This document shows, one piece after another, positions 20,323-27,859 of a stretch of 64,000 bases of DNA; within the stretch, counting starts at the first letter, position 1, and each line of letters starts with the position of its first letter. The translations under genes were made by a program, and so were the position numbers. The notes beneath the pieces are model-generated. The model did no database searches and had not been told where the DNA came from. It saw nothing but the letters and a program-made list of their open reading frames with translations. The stretch comes from DASTFY01 sp963769115 (GTDB taxonomy: Bacteria; Actinomycetota; Acidimicrobiia; Acidimicrobiales; Ilumatobacteraceae). The DNA lies in the NCBI GenBank assembly GCA_963769115.1, contig CAVYKN010000010.1, positions 62,001 through 126,000 of the forward strand. The letters are read 5' to 3'.

Positions 20323-21045
20323 TCAACCCGCTGGTGCCGTCGTGCTCGTCGTCGTGCGCGGTGGCGCGGTCGTGGTGGTCGTGGTCGTCGTGGTGGTGGT
20401 CGTCGTGGTGGCCACCGCTCCGCCGTCCTCGGTGAGCGGCGGGTAGTCGGGCCGGCTGGAGGGGTTGAGGGCCGGGTACATGAACTTGGTGAGCGGTCCC
20501 TCCTCCAGCGAGCCGTCGCCGCGGGGCCAGGCCCGGCGCTCTCCGTCGACGAGCAGCTCCACCTGCTTGGCGCCGAAGGAGCCGGTCGCCGTGAACACGA
20601 TCTGGGCGACGGCCTCGGTGGTGGCGTCGTCGGTGGCGGCGAAGATGTCGTCGCTCACGTCGATGCGGGCCGTGCCGTCGGGCAGGACGCGGGAGTCTTC
20701 CAGCAGCTCGGTGTCCTCGGGGATGGCGGTCCGCAGACCCTGCGATTGCTCGGCCGTCGTCAGGCCGTCGAAGAGGGACTGGAGGATGCCGTTGGAGTTC
20801 ACCTGCCGCGAGACCGGCAGCAGCGTGCTGAGCTGCCCGGGTGGGCCGCTGAGGAAGTAGGCCCGGGGACCGGTCGCCGACGGGACCACGGGCGCCACGG
20901 TCGAGGGCACGGCGTCGAGCGCGAACTCCGGCGGGATGTCGCGGGGCGAGCCGTCCGTGGGCAGGCCGCACCCGGCGAGGACGAGGGCCGACCCGAGCAC
21001 GGCCAGGCCGCCAAGCGCCCGCGGACGCGGCCGTGGCGCGCTCAT
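20323..21045 (-). CDS. GerMN-domain lipoprotein (LpqB-like)
   Basis: A 240-residue exported lipoprotein: basic N-terminus, hydrophobic core and lipobox LVLAGCG with the modified Cys near residue 26. The middle is a GerMN/sporulation-type domain (RAYFLSGPPGQLSTLLPVSR, ILQSLFDGLTTAEQSQGLRT, DIFAATDDATTEAVAQIVFT). The end is a run of 14 threonines and further Thr/Pro residues, probably a flexible spacer. Its ATG overlaps the histidine kinase stop, the arrangement of mycobacterial mtrA-mtrB-lpqB, where LpqB modulates MtrB. LpqB is far longer and has a C-terminal domain missing here. Confidence 0.8.
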   Translation of the reverse strand: MSAPRPRPRALGGLAVLGSALVLAGCGLPTDGSPRDIPPEFALDAVPSTVAPVVPSATGPRAYFLSGPPGQLSTLLPVSRQVNSNGILQSLFDGLTTAEQSQGLRTAIPEDTELLEDSRVLPDGTARIDVSDDIFAATDDATTEAVAQIVFTATGSFGAKQVELLVDGERRAWPRGDGSLEEGPLTKFMYPALNPSSRPDYPPLTEDGGAVATTTTTTTTTTTTTTAPPRTTTSTTAPAG

Positions 21046-22496
21046 GCCGGCTCCGCCGGGAGCTCGATCACGAAGCGGGCCCCTTCCTCACCGTCGCGCC
21101 GATCCTCCACCCACACCCGGCCGCCGTGCATCCGCACATGCTCATCGACCAGGGCGAGGCCCAGGCCGGCGCCCTCGCTCGACCCCCGACGACCGGCCGA
21201 TACACCGCGTGCGAAGCGCTCGAAGATCAGCATCCGTTCGTCGGCCGGCACGCCGGGACCGTGGTCCTCCACGGCGATCTGCACGTCGACGACGTCCTCG
21301 CCTTCGGGCTGCGACGGCTCGACGGTGACGTCCACCCGGCCCCCGCCGTAGTAGCGGGCGTTCTCGAGGAGGTTGGCGATGACGCGGGCCAGCCGGCGCT
21401 TGTCACCCTGGATCACCAGCTCCTCGGCGCGCGGATCCACGGTCAGGTGCGCCTCGGGCACGCTGCTCACGCCCACCGCCTGCCGGACGAACTCGGCGAC
21501 GAGAAGTTCTTCCCGGTTGAGCCGCACCGCGCCGGCGTCGAAGCGCGAGATCTCCAGGAGGTCCTCGACCAGGTTCTGGAAGCGGCCGACGTCGGCGACG
21601 ATCAGATCGACGGCGGCCGCCGCCTTCTCCGGCAGCTCGTCGCGACGGCTCTGCAGCACCTCGGCCGACGCGGCCAGCGTGGTCAGTGGCGACCGCAGCT
21701 CGTGGCTGACGTCCGATGCGAAGCGGGCGTCGCGCTCGACCCGGTACTGGAGCGCCGAGGCCATGTCGTTGAACGAGCCCGCGAGCACCTGGAGGTCGGG
21801 GTCCTCGCCCGGTTCCAGCCGCGTGCCGAGGCCGCCACCGGCGATCGCCTGCGCGGCCTGGGCCGCGTCGGCCAGGGGTCGCACGGCACGGCGGGCGGCC
21901 CACACGCCGAGGAGGACGCCCACCGCGGTCGTGATGGCGGCCGCGCCGAGGAGGGACACCCGCACGCTGTTCAGGGTGTCCCTGCACCTGCTCGAGGGGC
22001 ACGATCTCGAAGTAGCTGGCGCCGACGTCGGTGAGCGGGATGCCGATGGCCAGCACCGGCTGCCCTTCCTCGTACACCATCTGCGACGGGATCGAGGTCG
22101 TCGATCACCCGCTCCTGCAGCGCGGGCCGGATGTTGTCGGCGCTGAACTGGGGGCTGCGGTTCGTCCACTCGCCCCGGTAGCGCAGGAACGGCTCGGACG
22201 CGCCGGTGTCGGGCACGACCTCCAGGGCGGCGGAGCCCGACGCCGGGTTCGGCGCGCAGCGTGGCCCGCACCTGCCTGGCGTTGCGGAAGGCCTGGTCGA
22301 GGGCGCTGTCCTCCTCCTGGCGCAGCAGGGTCGAGCGGGTGAGGCCGTAGGTGGTGAAGGCCAGCACGATGGCCAGGACGGCGACGCCGAGCGTGAAGGT
22401 CAGCAGGATCCGGTTGCGCAGCCCCAGGCGGTGGGGGACGAACCGGGAGAGCCAACCGGGCGGCCGGCTCGGTTGCTCCGGCGCCGCATCACTCAT
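21042..22496 (-). CDS. Sensor histidine kinase, MtrB-like
   Basis: A membrane sensor kinase: first helix (ILLTFTLGVAVLAIVLAFT), extracytoplasmic sensing domain of about 150 residues, second helix (LLGAAAITTAVGVLLGVWAA), a HAMP linker (RPLADAAQAAQAI), the dimerisation helix with phosphorylated His in SDVSHELRSPLT, and ATP-binding N box (NLLENARYY), G1 (DHGPGVPADE) and G2 (GAGLGLALV) motifs. Three frameshifts (near 22250, 22090 and 21980) fall in the sensing region. It lies between the response regulator and the GerMN lipoprotein in one operon and is probably involved in cell-envelope homeostasis, by analogy with MtrB. Confidence 0.85.
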   Translation of the reverse strand: MSDAAPEQPSRPPGWLSRFVPHRLGLRNRILLTFTLGVAVLAIVLAFTTYGLTRSTLLRQEEDSALDQAFRNARQVRATLRAEPGVGLRRPGGRARHRRVRAVPALPGRVDEPQPPVQRRQHPARAAGAGDRRPRSRRRWCTRKGSRCWPSASRSPTSAPATSRSCPSSRCRDTLNSVRVSLLGAAAITTAVGVLLGVWAARRAVRPLADAAQAAQAIAGGGLGTRLEPGEDPDLQVLAGSFNDMASALQYRVERDARFASDVSHELRSPLTTLAASAEVLQSRRDELPEKAAAAVDLIVADVGRFQNLVEDLLEISRFDAGAVRLNREELLVAEFVRQAVGVSSVPEAHLTVDPRAEELVIQGDKRRLARVIANLLENARYYGGGRVDVTVEPSQPEGEDVVDVQIAVEDHGPGVPADERMLIFERFARGVSAGRRGSSEGAGLGLALVDEHVRMHGGRVWVEDRRDGEEGARFVIELPAEPA

Positions 22497-22511
22497 CGTG
22501 CGGGCGGCCGC

Positions 22512-23210
22512 TCAGGCCTGCAACCGGTAGCCCAGCCCCCGCACGGTGACGACGTGGCGGGGGTTGGCCGGGTCCGCCTCGACCTTGGTGCGCAGCCGCC
22601 GGACGTGGACGTCGACCAGGCGGCCGTCACCGAAGTAGCCGTAGCCCCACACCCGGTCGAGCAGGCTTTCGCGGGAGAGGACCTTGCCGGGGTTGGCCGC
22701 CAGCTCGCAGAGCAGCCGGAACTCGGTCTTGGTGAGGTGCACCTCGTCGCCGCTGATCAGGACCTTGCCCTCGTCGGGGATCAGCTCCAGGTCCCCGAAG
22801 GCGAGGCGGGTGTGCCCCGGCTGCGGGGGCCTGGCCCGCCGGAGGAGGGCGCGGATGCGGGCTGACAGCTCCTTGGGAACGAACGGCTTGGTCATGTAGT
22901 CGTCGGCGCCCGCCTCGAGGCCGGCGACCACGTCGTGGGTGTCGTTGCGCGCGGTGACCATGATGATCGGCACGTCGCTCTGCCGTCGGATGGATCGACA
23001 CAGCTCGAAGCCGTCCATCCCGGGCAGCATCAGGTCGATGAGCACCACGTCGGCCGGCTGGCGGTGGAACTGCTCGACGGCCTCCTCACCGTTCCCCGAC
23101 TCGACGACCGTCCAGCCCTCGTCCTCGAGGGCCAACTTCACGGCGGCTCGGATGCGCTCGTCGTCCTCGACGGTCAGGATCCTGGTTCCCACCCCACCAT
23201 CGTGCCCCAT
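22512..23210 (-). CDS. OmpR-family response regulator, MtrA-like
   Basis: An intact two-domain DNA-binding regulator. The receiver has the acidic pair in VEDDERI, the phospho-acceptor Asp in LIDLMLPGMDG (about residue 59 from the ATG at 23210), Thr in MVTARND and Lys in MTKPFVPKE. The C-terminal winged helix (LTKTEFRLLCELAANPGKV, RLVDVHVRRLRTKVE) is the OmpR/PhoB type. A GTG at 23192 is an alternative start. First gene of the three-gene signalling operon; high resemblance to MtrA, which controls cell division and wall genes in actinobacteria. Confidence 0.9.
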   Translation of the reverse strand: MGHDGGVGTRILTVEDDERIRAAVKLALEDEGWTVVESGNGEEAVEQFHRQPADVVLIDLMLPGMDGFELCRSIRRQSDVPIIMVTARNDTHDVVAGLEAGADDYMTKPFVPKELSARIRALLRRARPPQPGHTRLAFGDLELIPDEGKVLISGDEVHLTKTEFRLLCELAANPGKVLSRESLLDRVWGYGYFGDGRLVDVHVRRLRTKVEADPANPRHVVTVRGLGYRLQA

Positions 23211-23260
23211 CGGCGGATCATCCGGGGTACACCCCGTTGCCTTCTGTCGCGACGGACGCG

Positions 23261-24052
23261 TCAGCGCTCCTGCAGCTCGCCGAGGAGTTCGAGGAAGGGC
23301 TGGTGCAGCCCCGGCGCGCACGCGAGGACGGATCCGGGCTGGACCGGCCCTCCGGCCAGGTCCGTCACCGACGCGCCCGCCTCCCGGGCGATGACCTCGC
23401 CGGCGGCCAGGTCCCACGGGGCCAAGCCCTCCTCGACGTACACGTCCAGCCGGCCGGCGGCGACCGAGCACAGGTCGACGGAGGCGGCGCCGAACCGGCG
23501 GATGTCGCGCACGCGGGGGAGGAGCGCGGCGACCAGCCGGCCCTGCTCGGCCCGCGTGGCCGGCTGGTAGGAGAAGCCCGTGCCCACCAGCGCCGTGCCC
23601 AGGTCCATGCTCTCGCGGCAGCGGATGGGCGAACCGTTCAGTGAGGCCCCGTGGCCCTGCGCGGCGCAGAACAGCTCGTCCGTGGTGGGGACGAAGACGG
23701 CGCCGGCGACCGGGCCGCTGTCACTGCAGGCGGCGATGGAGACGCCCCAGCCCGGCAGGTCATAGAGGAAGTTGGTCGTGCCGTCGATGGGGTCGATCAG
23801 CCATCGCACACCCGAGGATCCGGGCCGGACCGCCCCCTCTTCGCCCAGGAAGCCGTCGTCCGGGCGCGCGGCTTCCAGCGCGGCCAGGATCATGACCTCG
23901 GCCGCGCCGTCGAACTCGGTCACCATGTCGGTGGGGGTGGACTTGGTGGCGACGCGCACGATGCCGTTCGAACGGCGGCGGGCGATCTCCCGCCCGACGT
24001 CGGTCGCCACCCTGCCCGCCAGGTCCGCCAGCTCCCGCGGATCGGTGGTCAT
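23261..24052 (-). CDS. Inositol monophosphatase-family phosphatase
   Basis: An intact 263-residue Mg-dependent phosphatase. Metal ligands are in FLGEEG, LIDPIDGTTNFLYDLP and APWDLAAGEVIAREAG. Family members act on inositol 1-phosphate, histidinol phosphate, or PAP; the sequence alone does not decide, although an inositol role fits the nearby mannoside enzymes. The ATG was chosen because TATCGT lies eight bases upstream. Divergent from the LmbE-like gene. Confidence 0.8.
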   Translation of the reverse strand: MTTDPRELADLAGRVATDVGREIARRRSNGIVRVATKSTPTDMVTEFDGAAEVMILAALEAARPDDGFLGEEGAVRPGSSGVRWLIDPIDGTTNFLYDLPGWGVSIAACSDSGPVAGAVFVPTTDELFCAAQGHGASLNGSPIRCRESMDLGTALVGTGFSYQPATRAEQGRLVAALLPRVRDIRRFGAASVDLCSVAAGRLDVYVEEGLAPWDLAAGEVIAREAGASVTDLAGGPVQPGSVLACAPGLHQPFLELLGELQER

Positions 24053-24060
24053 GGCGGGCG

Positions 24061-24066
24061 ACGATA
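24061..24066 (-). promoter_or_regulatory. -10 box TATCGT for the inositol-phosphatase-like gene
   Basis: On the minus strand TATCGT ends eight bases before the ATG at 24052, consistent with a leaderless transcript. Confidence 0.45.
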
Positions 24067-24105
24067 CGAGCTGGAGCACCCGGGAGCCCGGCGTCGTCCG
24101 GCCAC

Positions 24106-24111
24106 TACCCT
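24106..24111 (+). promoter_or_regulatory. -10 box TACCCT for the LmbE-like gene
   Basis: TACCCT ends seven bases before the GTG at 24119; with the box at 24061-24066 it makes a compact divergent promoter pair. Confidence 0.45.
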
Positions 24112-24118
24112 CCGGCCC

Positions 24119-24823
24119 GTGCGGACCGACGCCCGGGTGCCGAGGACCGTGCTGGCCGTGTACGCCCATCCGGACGACCCCGAGGTGGCGTGCGGCGGGA
24201 GCCTGGCCCAGTGGGTCGACCGGGGGGCCGAGGCGCACGTGCTGATCGTCAACCGGGGCGACAAGGGCTCGTCCTCACCCGACGTCGACCCCGACGAGCT
24301 GGCCGCCGAACGCGCGGCCGAGGTGGCCGAGGCCGCGAGCGTGCTCGGGCTGGCCGCCTTCGCCCTGCTGGGACGGCCCGACGGTGAGTCGGAGAACGAC
24401 CTCGAGCTGCGGGGCCACCTGGTGGAGGTCGTGCGCCGCCTTCGTCCCGACACGGTCGTCTGCCCGGACCCGACCGCGCTGTTCTTCGGTGCCGGGTACG
24501 TCAACCATCGCGACCATCGGGTGTGTGGCGCGGCAGTGCTCGACGCGGTCGCCCCGGCCGCGGCGAGCCCGCTCTACTTCCCCGACGCGGGCCCGGCCCA
24601 CCAGGTCGAGCAGGTGTACCTGTCGGGCACGCTGCAGCCGGACACCGCCGTCGACATCGGCGCCGTCCTGGACCGCAAGACCGCCGCCCTGGCCTGCCAC
24701 CGGAGCCAGCTCGGCGAGGGCCGCGAGTGGGTCAGCGAGCTCGTCGCGCAGCGGGCCGCCGACGCCGGCCGCGGCCAAGGGCCGCGCTATGCCGAGGTGT
24801 TCAGGGTCCTGCGCCTGGCCTGA
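24119..24823 (+). CDS. PIG-L/LmbE-family deacetylase
   Basis: An intact 234-residue zinc-dependent N-acetylglucosaminyl deacetylase-like enzyme. The zinc and catalytic motif is VYAHPDDPEVACGG, with the distal His in YVNHRDHRVCG. Actinobacterial members include MshB and Mca of mycothiol metabolism and lipid-sugar deacetylases; this one is shorter than MshB, so the substrate is left open. It diverges from the phosphatase gene over 66 bases. Confidence 0.85.
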   Translation: MRTDARVPRTVLAVYAHPDDPEVACGGSLAQWVDRGAEAHVLIVNRGDKGSSSPDVDPDELAAERAAEVAEAASVLGLAAFALLGRPDGESENDLELRGHLVEVVRRLRPDTVVCPDPTALFFGAGYVNHRDHRVCGAAVLDAVAPAAASPLYFPDAGPAHQVEQVYLSGTLQPDTAVDIGAVLDRKTAALACHRSQLGEGREWVSELVAQRAADAGRGQGPRYAEVFRVLRLA

Positions 24824-24826
24824 GTC

Positions 24827-25105
24827 TCAGCGGTCGCCGAGCTGGCGCCACTCGCCCATGGCCCGCAGGCCCAGCACCGAGATCACTGCGGTGCCGGCGG
24901 CCGCGGCGACCGCGCCGACGTAGGCGCCGATCGCCGCGGGCAGGTCGCTGTCGCCGGACGACTGCAGGGACACGAAGCTCCACCCGATCAGGCCACCGGC
25001 CAGGCCGCCGAGCAGGATGGCGGCGAAGGCGACGGCCCTCGCCGCGGGCGACGGCAGCGCGGACAGGGCCTCGCGCGACGGCGCCGGGGCGGCGGGACGC
25101 TGCAT
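24827..25105 (-). CDS. Small two-helix membrane protein
   Basis: A 92-residue protein with a polar Ala/Pro N-terminus and two hydrophobic helices (AVAFAAILLGGLAGGLIGWSFV and IGAYVGAVAAAAGTAVISVLG, cores given). It ends with a short charged tail (RAMGEWRQLGDR). Convergent with the LmbE-like gene, with only three bases between stops. No known domain. Confidence 0.55.
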   Translation of the reverse strand: MQRPAAPAPSREALSALPSPAARAVAFAAILLGGLAGGLIGWSFVSLQSSGDSDLPAAIGAYVGAVAAAAGTAVISVLGLRAMGEWRQLGDR

Positions 25106-25149
25106 GGCCGGCGATGCTACGGCTGCCGGGGCGCGCGACACCCGGACCC

Positions 25150-25155
25150 TAAGCT
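25150..25155 (+). promoter_or_regulatory. -10 box TAAGCT for the GT2 gene
   Basis: TAAGCT ends seven bases before the ATG at 25163, the same leaderless spacing seen at other genes here. Confidence 0.45.
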
Positions 25156-25162
25156 CGCCCGG

Positions 25163-25921
25163 ATGCGCGTCCTGGTGGTCGTCCCCACCTACAACGAGGC
25201 ATCCGGGATCGAGACCGTGCTCCGCCGCATCCGCGAGGAGCTGCCGCAAGGCCACGTCCTCGTGGTGGACGACAACAGCCCGGACGGCACGGCCGAGCTG
25301 GTCGACGCCGTGGGTGCGTCCGATGACCACGTCACTCTGCTCCGCCGGGCCACGAAGGCCGGGCTCGGCAGCGCCTACCTGGCCGGCTTCGCGGCCGGGC
25401 TGGACCGGGGCTTCGACGTCCTCGTCGAGATGGACGCCGACCTGTCGCACGACCCGGCGGCGCTCCCTGCACTCGTGTCGGCGACCGTGCACGGGGCCGA
25501 CGTCGCCATCGGTTCGCGGTACGTCGCCGGCGGGTCGATCCCCGACTGGACCCGCCGCCGGGCCTTCCTGTCCCGCTGGGGCAACCGCTACGCCGCGCTC
25601 GCGCTCGGCCTGGCCGTCAACGACTCGACCTCGGGCTACCGCGCCTACCGCGCCGACGCGCTGCGCCGTCTCGACCTCGACCACGTCCGCGCCTACGGAT
25701 ACGGGTTCCAGGTCGAGATGACGTACCGCCTCGTCCGCCAGGGTGGCCGCGTGGTCGAGATCCCCGTGGCCTTCGTCGACCGCCAGGCCGGCGAGTCCAA
25801 GATGTCGCTCCCCATCGTGCTCGAAGCGTTCGCGCTGGTGACGGGCTGGGGCGTGCGGGACGCCCTCACCGGGCGACGGCGCCGCACCCCACCGGCCACC
25901 GGCCTTTCCGGTTCCCCGTAG
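25163..25921 (+). CDS. Polyprenol-monophosphomannose synthase-like GT2 glycosyltransferase
   Basis: An intact 252-residue single-domain GT2 enzyme. VVPTYNEASGIETVL begins the nucleotide-binding fold, VVDDNSPDGTAE and EMDADLSHDP carry the DxD metal site, and GSRYVAGGSIPDW, WGNRYAALALGL and DSTSGYRAYR are hallmarks of dolichol/polyprenol-phosphate mannose synthases. It would transfer mannose from GDP-mannose to a polyprenyl phosphate, supplying outer-face mannosyltransferases, which fits the PimB'-like gene in the same window. No membrane domain is fused. Confidence 0.85.
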   Translation: MRVLVVVPTYNEASGIETVLRRIREELPQGHVLVVDDNSPDGTAELVDAVGASDDHVTLLRRATKAGLGSAYLAGFAAGLDRGFDVLVEMDADLSHDPAALPALVSATVHGADVAIGSRYVAGGSIPDWTRRRAFLSRWGNRYAALALGLAVNDSTSGYRAYRADALRRLDLDHVRAYGYGFQVEMTYRLVRQGGRVVEIPVAFVDRQAGESKMSLPIVLEAFALVTGWGVRDALTGRRRRTPPATGLSGSP

Positions 25922-25932
25922 CACCCCCGTGC

Positions 25933-27237
25933 TTGACTGACGCAGTGGCAGCCGGGTCGCCACAGGCCACCGTCCAACCAGGCACAGTCCATCGCGCCAT
26001 CGTCCATGTCGACATGGACGCCTTCTTCGTCGCGGTCGAGCTCCTGCGGCGACCCGAGCTGCGGGGGCGGCCCGTCGTCGTCGGCGGCTCCGGACCCCGG
26101 GGCGTGGTCGCGGCGGCCTCGTACGAGGCCCGGCGCTTCGGTGTGCACTCCGCGCTGCCGTCGGCCATCGCCCGGCGACGTTGTCCTGATGCGGTCTTCC
26201 TCCCCGGTGACCACGCCCGCTACGAGGAGGTCAGCCGCCAGCTCATGGCGATCTTCCTCCGCTACACGCCACTGGTCGAGCCGATCTCCCTCGACGAGGC
26301 GTTCCTGGACGTGACGGGCGCGCAGCGGCTGTTCGGGCCGGGTGCAACTGTCGCCGCCGGCATCAGGCGCGACGTGTCGACCGAGACCGGACTCGGCTGC
26401 AGCCTGGGTGTGGCCTCCTCGAAGCTGGTGGCCAAGCTGGCCTCCGAGGCGGCGAAGCCGGTGCCGACGGCGCAGGGCGTCGAGCCTGGACCGGGCATCG
26501 TCGAGGTGCCGCCCGGCGGCGAGCTGGCCTTCCTGCACCCGCTTCCGGTCGCCGCGCTCTGGGGCGTCGGGCCGGCGACCCGGGCCCGCCTGGATCGACT
26601 CGGGGTGAGCACCATCGGCGAGCTGGCCGAGCTCCCGGTGGCGTCGCTGGTCGGCGCGCTCGGTCAGGCGCACGGGCAGCACCTGCACGACCTGGCCAAC
26701 GGCATCGACGAGCGGGAGGTCGAGCCCGACCGTGAGCTCAAGTCGGTGGGCCACGAGGAGACGTTCGCCCACGACCTGACCGACCGCGACGAGCTGCTCG
26801 GGGTGCTGGTCCGTCAGGCCGACGCGGTGGCGTCCCGCCTGCGGGCCCGCGCCGTCGCCGCCCGCACCGTCAACATCAAGGTCCGGTACGGCGACTTCAC
26901 GACGTTGACCCGCTCCGTCACCGCGGCTCAGCCGGTGGCCAGCGGACCCGCCATCGCCGACGCGGCGCGGCGGCTGCTCGAGCAGTTGGACGTCGCCCGC
27001 GGCGTGAGGCTGCTGGGCGTCAGCGCGTCCGGACTGGTGGAGGGAGGCGGGCAGCAGCTCAGCCTGGACGACGTGGGCGCGACCTCCTGGGAGGAGGCCA
27101 GCCAGGCCGTCGACGACGTCCGCCGCCGTTTCGGGGAGGAGGCCATCGGTCCGGCCCGCCTGAGCCGCCCCGGCGCGGGCCTCCGGCTCACCCGCCGGGG
27201 CCAGCAGCAGTGGGGGCCGGACGCACCCGAGAGATGA
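25933..27237 (+). CDS. dinB: DNA polymerase IV (Y family)
   Basis: An intact translesion polymerase of about 430 residues. The catalytic acidic residues are in VHVDMDAFFVAVE and EPISLDEAFLDVTG; the steric gate region ASYEARRFGVHSALPS and the little-finger domain (SVGHEETFAHDL, TVNIKVRYGDFTTLTRS) follow. The start is either TTG 25933 or GTG 25945. The C-terminus (LRLTRRGQQQWGPDAPER) shows no clear clamp-binding motif, although QQLSLDD near residue 375 is a good beta-clamp candidate. Confidence 0.93.
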   Translation: MTDAVAAGSPQATVQPGTVHRAIVHVDMDAFFVAVELLRRPELRGRPVVVGGSGPRGVVAAASYEARRFGVHSALPSAIARRRCPDAVFLPGDHARYEEVSRQLMAIFLRYTPLVEPISLDEAFLDVTGAQRLFGPGATVAAGIRRDVSTETGLGCSLGVASSKLVAKLASEAAKPVPTAQGVEPGPGIVEVPPGGELAFLHPLPVAALWGVGPATRARLDRLGVSTIGELAELPVASLVGALGQAHGQHLHDLANGIDEREVEPDRELKSVGHEETFAHDLTDRDELLGVLVRQADAVASRLRARAVAARTVNIKVRYGDFTTLTRSVTAAQPVASGPAIADAARRLLEQLDVARGVRLLGVSASGLVEGGGQQLSLDDVGATSWEEASQAVDDVRRRFGEEAIGPARLSRPGAGLRLTRRGQQQWGPDAPER

Positions 27238-27259
27238 CCCGAACGGGTCTCCCGCCGCG

Positions 27260-27288
27260 TTGTCGCCATCTGCGGCCTGTGCGAAGAT
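27260..27288 (+). promoter_or_regulatory. Possible promoter for the DUF3040 gene
   Basis: TTGTCG at 27260-27265 and GAAGAT at 27283-27288 are 17 bases apart and lie about 50 bases before the ATG. The -10 match is weak. Confidence 0.25.
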
Positions 27289-27336
27289 GACCTCAGCCGG
27301 TCCCACCGGGGCGCCGCCGAGTAGGGAGTTGGGGCG

Positions 27337-27699
27337 ATGCCGCTCTCCGAAGACGAACAGCGCATCCTCAACCAGATCGAGCAGCAGTTCTACGAGAGCG
27401 ACCCCGCGTTCGCGCAGCAGGTCAGCCAGACCACCCTGTACCGCCATGCGTTCGGCCGGGTGAAGTGGGGGATCCTCGGCCTCCTCGTCGGCCTCGTCTT
27501 CCTCATCGCCACGCTCCAGGTGAGCGTCCTGCTGTCCCTCCTGGGGTTCGGCTTCATGCTCCTGTCGGCGTTCGTCATCGAGCGCAACGTGCGGGCGATG
27601 GGCAAGGTGGGCATGGAGCAGGTGACGGCCAACCTCCGCACGCACCGTCTCGGCGGCGCCGGGTCCCGCCTGCGGGACCGCTTCAAGCACGAAGACTGA
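27337..27699 (+). CDS. DUF3040 membrane protein
   Basis: An intact 120-residue protein of the actinobacterial DUF3040 family. The start MPLSEDEQRILNQIEQQFYE is the family hallmark, followed by two hydrophobic helices (WGILGLLVGLVFLIATL and VLLSLLGFGFMLLSAFV) and a basic cytoplasmic tail. In mycobacteria and streptomycetes a DUF3040 gene usually sits near dinB and the dcw cluster, as here. Function unknown. Confidence 0.85.
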   Translation: MPLSEDEQRILNQIEQQFYESDPAFAQQVSQTTLYRHAFGRVKWGILGLLVGLVFLIATLQVSVLLSLLGFGFMLLSAFVIERNVRAMGKVGMEQVTANLRTHRLGGAGSRLRDRFKHED

Positions 27700-27718
27700 T
27701 CTTGGTCGCGCCAGGCGG

Positions 27719-27793
27719 CTCCTACTCGCTTCGCTCGGCAGAGCGTCGGGCTCGCTGCGGTGCGCCGGCCAGCCGGCGCACCGGGTTCAAGCG
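27719..27793. repeat. Dispersed intergenic stem-loop repeat, copy A
   Basis: About 75 bases that closely match 52877-52950. The 3' half is a perfect hairpin: GGTGCGCCGG (27759-27768), loop CCAG, CCGGCGCACC (27773-27782). No T run follows, so this is not a classic intrinsic terminator. It lies between two convergent genes. Confidence 0.7.
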
Positions 27794-27859
27794 CGGTCGA
27801 CCGGCGCTCAGAGCTCGAGCGCGCGTGTGTGGCTCACCCGGCTCGGAGTTCGGCGCGAG

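Noticed and set aside
27719..27793. Intrinsic terminator
   Set aside because: The hairpin is strong but no T run follows and a related copy exists elsewhere, so a dispersed repeat is the better call.
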